Assembly (NCBI RefSeq): GCF_902493135.1
Contig: NZ_CABUOD010000007.1
Span: 73,989-137,988 of the forward strand
Origin: an uncultured Parabacteroides sp.
GTDB lineage: Bacteria > Bacteroidota > Bacteroidia > Bacteroidales > Tannerellaceae
Length of the DNA stretch: 64,000 nt
Reading direction: 5' to 3'
Positions 61,530 through 64,000 of this stretch are shown here, piece by piece. Under the pieces are notes generated by a model. That model was not told where the DNA came from and did not search any database. It saw only the letters and a list, made by a program, of their open reading frames with translations. How positions within the stretch are numbered: position 1 is the stretch's first letter; every line of letters begins with the position of its first letter. The translations under genes were made by a program, and so were the position numbers.

Positions 61530-63650
61530 ATGAACAAGACACTTATGGCTGCCGGCCTGGCAGTTGTTTTAGGAGCATGTAACTCATCAAAGAAAAGCGA
61601 CGTGGCAGATGTAGCCGGCGCCAATCCTTTTTTTACCGAGTACACGACACCGTTCGGTGTTCCTCCTTTTGAACAAATCAAAGTAGAACATTACAAACCC
61701 GCCTTCCTGAAAGGCATGGAGGAACAAACGGCGGAAATAGAAGCGATCGTAAACAACCCCGACGAAGCTACTTTCGAGAATACGATCGTTGCATTGGACC
61801 GGAGCGGGGAACTGCTCACGAAGGTTGCATACGCTTTCAGCGGTCAGGCAAGTGTCAACACGAACGACGAGATCCAGGCTCTCGAACAGGAACTTTCTCC
61901 GCTGCTCTCCAAGCATAGTGACGATATCAGCCTGAATCCGAAACTTTTTGCCCGCGTAAAATCCGTATATGAGAATCAGGCAAAGTTGAACCTGGACAAG
62001 GAACAGAAGAAGTTGCTCGAAGAAACCTATAAAGGCTTCGTCCGTGGCGGTGCCAACCTGGATGCGGACAAGCAGGCGGAACTCCGTAAACTGAACGAAC
62101 AGATCTCTTTGTTAGAACTGACTTTCGGACAAAATTCGTTGAAAGAGACAAATGCTTTCCAGCTTGTGGTCGATAAGAAGGAGGACCTGTCCGGCCTGCC
62201 CGAAACATTGGTTGCCGCCGCCGCTGCCACGGCTAAAGAGGCCGGGATGGAGGGAAAATGGGTTTTCACGTTGCATAATCCGAGTGTGATGCCTTTCCTG
62301 CAATATGCCGACAATCGTGCCTTGCGTGAGAAAATCTATAATGCCTATGTTCGTCGCGGTAATAACAACAATGCAAACGACAATAAGGACGTGATCAAGA
62401 AGTTGGTTTCCGCCCGTTTGAAGAAAGCTAAATTGATGGGCTATGAAGACTTTGCCGCATACGTGTTGGAAGAAAACATGGCGAAGGACGAAAAGAACGT
62501 CTACGATCTGTTGAACAAGATCTGGACTCCCGCGCTTGTAAAAGCCAAGGAAGAACTGGCGGATATTAATGCAGAGATTAAGAAAGAAGGCGGCAATTTC
62601 GAAGCGGAAGCCTGGGATTGGCGTTATTATTTCGAAAAGGCCAAGAAAGCTAAGTTTGACCTGGACGAGAACGAAGTTCGCCCGTACCTGGAACTTAACA
62701 ATGTCCGGGAAGGCGCTTTCTATGTGGCGAACAAACTGTACGGCATCACTTTTACTCCGTTGCAGAACATGCCGCTTCCCGATCCGGATGCGCAGGTTTT
62801 AGAATGCAAGGACAAGGACGGGACGACTTTGGGCGTGCTTTATATGGACTTCTTTACCCGTCCGGAAAAGAGCGGTGGTGCTTGGTGCGGCGGATATCGC
62901 GACCAGACGTATAAGGAGGGCAAACGTGTAGCTCCGATAGTGACGACAGTGTTCAACTTCAGCAAGCCGGCTGACGGACAACCTGCCCTGCTGAGTGCCG
63001 ACGAAGCTGAAACGGTCTTTCATGAGTTCGGGCATGCCTTGAACGGATTGTTTGCCGATGTACATTATAATGGTGTTTCCGGTGTGCCCCGTGATTTCGT
63101 AGAGCTTCCTTCGCAGGTGATGGAGCATTGGGTGTTCGAACCGGAAGTGTTGAAAGTCTATGCTAAGCATCATGAAACAGGCGAGGTGATCCCCCAGGCT
63201 ATTGTCGATAAAATAGTGAAGAGTGGTAAGTACGGACAAGGTTTTGCAACAACCGAATATGTGGCTTCTTCTTTGTTGGACATGGACTATCATGTTTTGA
63301 AAGAGATTCCGGCGGATTTGAATATAGAAAAGTTCGAATCGGATGCCATGTACGGTCGAGGTTTATTGAAACAGATCGCTCCTCGTTATTGGGGCACATA
63401 TTTCGGCCATACGATGGAAGGCGGTTATACGGCCGGCTATTACAGCTATATTTGGGCGGAAGTGCTGGATTGCGATGCGTTCGAGGCATTCAAGGAAACG
63501 GGCGATATCTTCAATCCCGAAGTGGCCGCCAAGTTCCGCGCCTATGTCTTGTCACCGGGTGGCATTGACGAAGGCATGGTCATGTACAAAAACTTCCGTG
63601 GCAAGGAACCGAGCATCGACCCGTTACTCCGGAATCGCGGTTTGAAATAA
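61530..63650 (+). CDS. dcp: M3-family peptidyl-dipeptidase (Dcp-like) lipoprotein
   Basis: The zinc metallopeptidase motif HEFGH is in AETVFHEFGHALNG, with the third ligand Glu in the following helix (SGVPRDFVELPSQVMEHW). A lipoprotein signal with lipobox LGAC starts at the chosen ATG. The remaining 700 residues match M3 peptidyl-dipeptidases, including YTAGYYSYIWAEVLDCDAFEAF and a C-terminal SPGGIDEGMVMYKNFRGKEP. It cleaves dipeptides from peptide C-termini in the envelope. Confidence 0.93.
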   Translation: MNKTLMAAGLAVVLGACNSSKKSDVADVAGANPFFTEYTTPFGVPPFEQIKVEHYKPAFLKGMEEQTAEIEAIVNNPDEATFENTIVALDRSGELLTKVAYAFSGQASVNTNDEIQALEQELSPLLSKHSDDISLNPKLFARVKSVYENQAKLNLDKEQKKLLEETYKGFVRGGANLDADKQAELRKLNEQISLLELTFGQNSLKETNAFQLVVDKKEDLSGLPETLVAAAAATAKEAGMEGKWVFTLHNPSVMPFLQYADNRALREKIYNAYVRRGNNNNANDNKDVIKKLVSARLKKAKLMGYEDFAAYVLEENMAKDEKNVYDLLNKIWTPALVKAKEELADINAEIKKEGGNFEAEAWDWRYYFEKAKKAKFDLDENEVRPYLELNNVREGAFYVANKLYGITFTPLQNMPLPDPDAQVLECKDKDGTTLGVLYMDFFTRPEKSGGAWCGGYRDQTYKEGKRVAPIVTTVFNFSKPADGQPALLSADEAETVFHEFGHALNGLFADVHYNGVSGVPRDFVELPSQVMEHWVFEPEVLKVYAKHHETGEVIPQAIVDKIVKSGKYGQGFATTEYVASSLLDMDYHVLKEIPADLNIEKFESDAMYGRGLLKQIAPRYWGTYFGHTMEGGYTAGYYSYIWAEVLDCDAFEAFKETGDIFNPEVAAKFRAYVLSPGGIDEGMVMYKNFRGKEPSIDPLLRNRGLK

Positions 63651-63675
63651 GAATAAGGTTTTATTTGGTGAAAGG

Positions 63676-63746
63676 GGTTGTGCCGCAACTGTCCTGTTCC
63701 CATGCTTGACGCAGGGAAAGGACAATTGCGGCACAGCCTTTTTTTA
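63676..63746 (+). terminator. Strong terminator after dcp
   Basis: GGTTGTGCCGCAACTGTCC at 63676-63694 pairs with the complement ending in GCGGCACAGCC at 63738, followed by a run of T. Confidence 0.8.
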
Positions 63747-63790
63747 TTGAAGCAAGGCGGGATGGTCCGGCAACAGAACGCAAGTCTGAT

Positions 63791-63906
63791 TTTGCAAAAA
63801 TAACAATATCCCCCTTGAAATATGAATTATGGTGTAATTGTTTGATATTTAGTGGTATGCTGAAAAGGTATGTTTGTTAAAAAATATTACCCTTGCATGT
63901 AATTTG
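63791..63906. repeat. Regulatory-looking dispersed element, copy 2
   Basis: This is the second copy of the element at 12131-12247, with AATATCCCCCTTG at 63805-63817 and AATATTACCCTTG at 63883-63895, 78 bases apart. On the minus strand it contains TATTTTTG, a perfect -7 box. The rest of the window end (63907-64000) holds no gene I can see. Confidence 0.6.
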
Positions 63907-64000
63907 GAAGGGTCTTGTTCACTTTTGCTGTATGGTTACTTTTTGTGTATTTAATTAATAAAAGAGCACAGCTTAAAAAATAAAAGTCTATATTATAAGT

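Overview
The window looks like chromosomal DNA of a gut Bacteroidales, most likely Parabacteroides. Three things point there. Promoters carry the Bacteroidetes -7 box TAnnTTTG, usually found about 10 to 130 bases before a start codon. The encoded proteins are typical of the phylum: type IX secretion tails, FimB/Mfa2-like and 6-bladed propeller lipoproteins, a serine-type sulfatase, and Bvu_2165/DUF4469 proteins. The C-terminal domain on two large surface proteins resembles DUF6383, which I know mainly from Parabacteroides. I saw no rRNA, tRNA, CRISPR array or insertion sequence.

Layout. 1-7.5 kb: a truncated HAD phosphatase, a fimbrillin-like lipoprotein, a queuosine-precursor transporter behind a preQ1-I riboswitch, a structured ncRNA with its own promoter, a DUF2490 barrel, a ClC channel, another barrel and a ThuA protein. 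7.5-15 kb: cysK, menF coupled to a HAD-hotdog fusion, a propeller lipoprotein, an SF1 helicase and a glycine-zipper lipoprotein. 15.3-18.8 kb: two tandem barrel genes with identical mature parts, then a T9SS-secreted protein split by a frameshift at an A7 slippery heptamer. 18.9-25.4 kb: cysteine desulfidase, a winged-helix protein, a candidate sigma-54 small RNA, corA, an AAA+ ATPase behind two operator palindromes, and a MATE pump.

25.5-35.7 kb is the most striking accessory region: a tyrosine recombinase, a 367-bp segment bounded by perfect 23-bp inverted repeats, a DUF4469 protein, a cluster of small palindromes and two very large surface proteins. This reads as a phase-variable surface locus driven by an invertible promoter. 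The recombinase has Cys where the first catalytic Arg is expected.

35.8-49.5 kb: an orphan antitoxin, two acetyltransferase-fold genes, two AraC regulators, then rclA-gnd-zwf-pgl, an operon joining an RclA-type flavoprotein to the NADPH-producing oxidative pentose phosphate pathway. A DUF368 gene, a TPR protein and glnS follow on the other strand. 49.5-64 kb: a 188-bp near-palindrome, an NRAMP transporter, a histidine kinase and sigma-54 activator pair, hicAB, a tolC-hlyD pair behind a sigma-54 promoter, a lipoprotein serpin, a FabK-like flavoprotein, a sulfatase and an M3 dipeptidase. The window ends in a regulatory-looking element that also occurs at 12.1 kb.

All functions are read from sequence motifs and memory of the families; no search was run.
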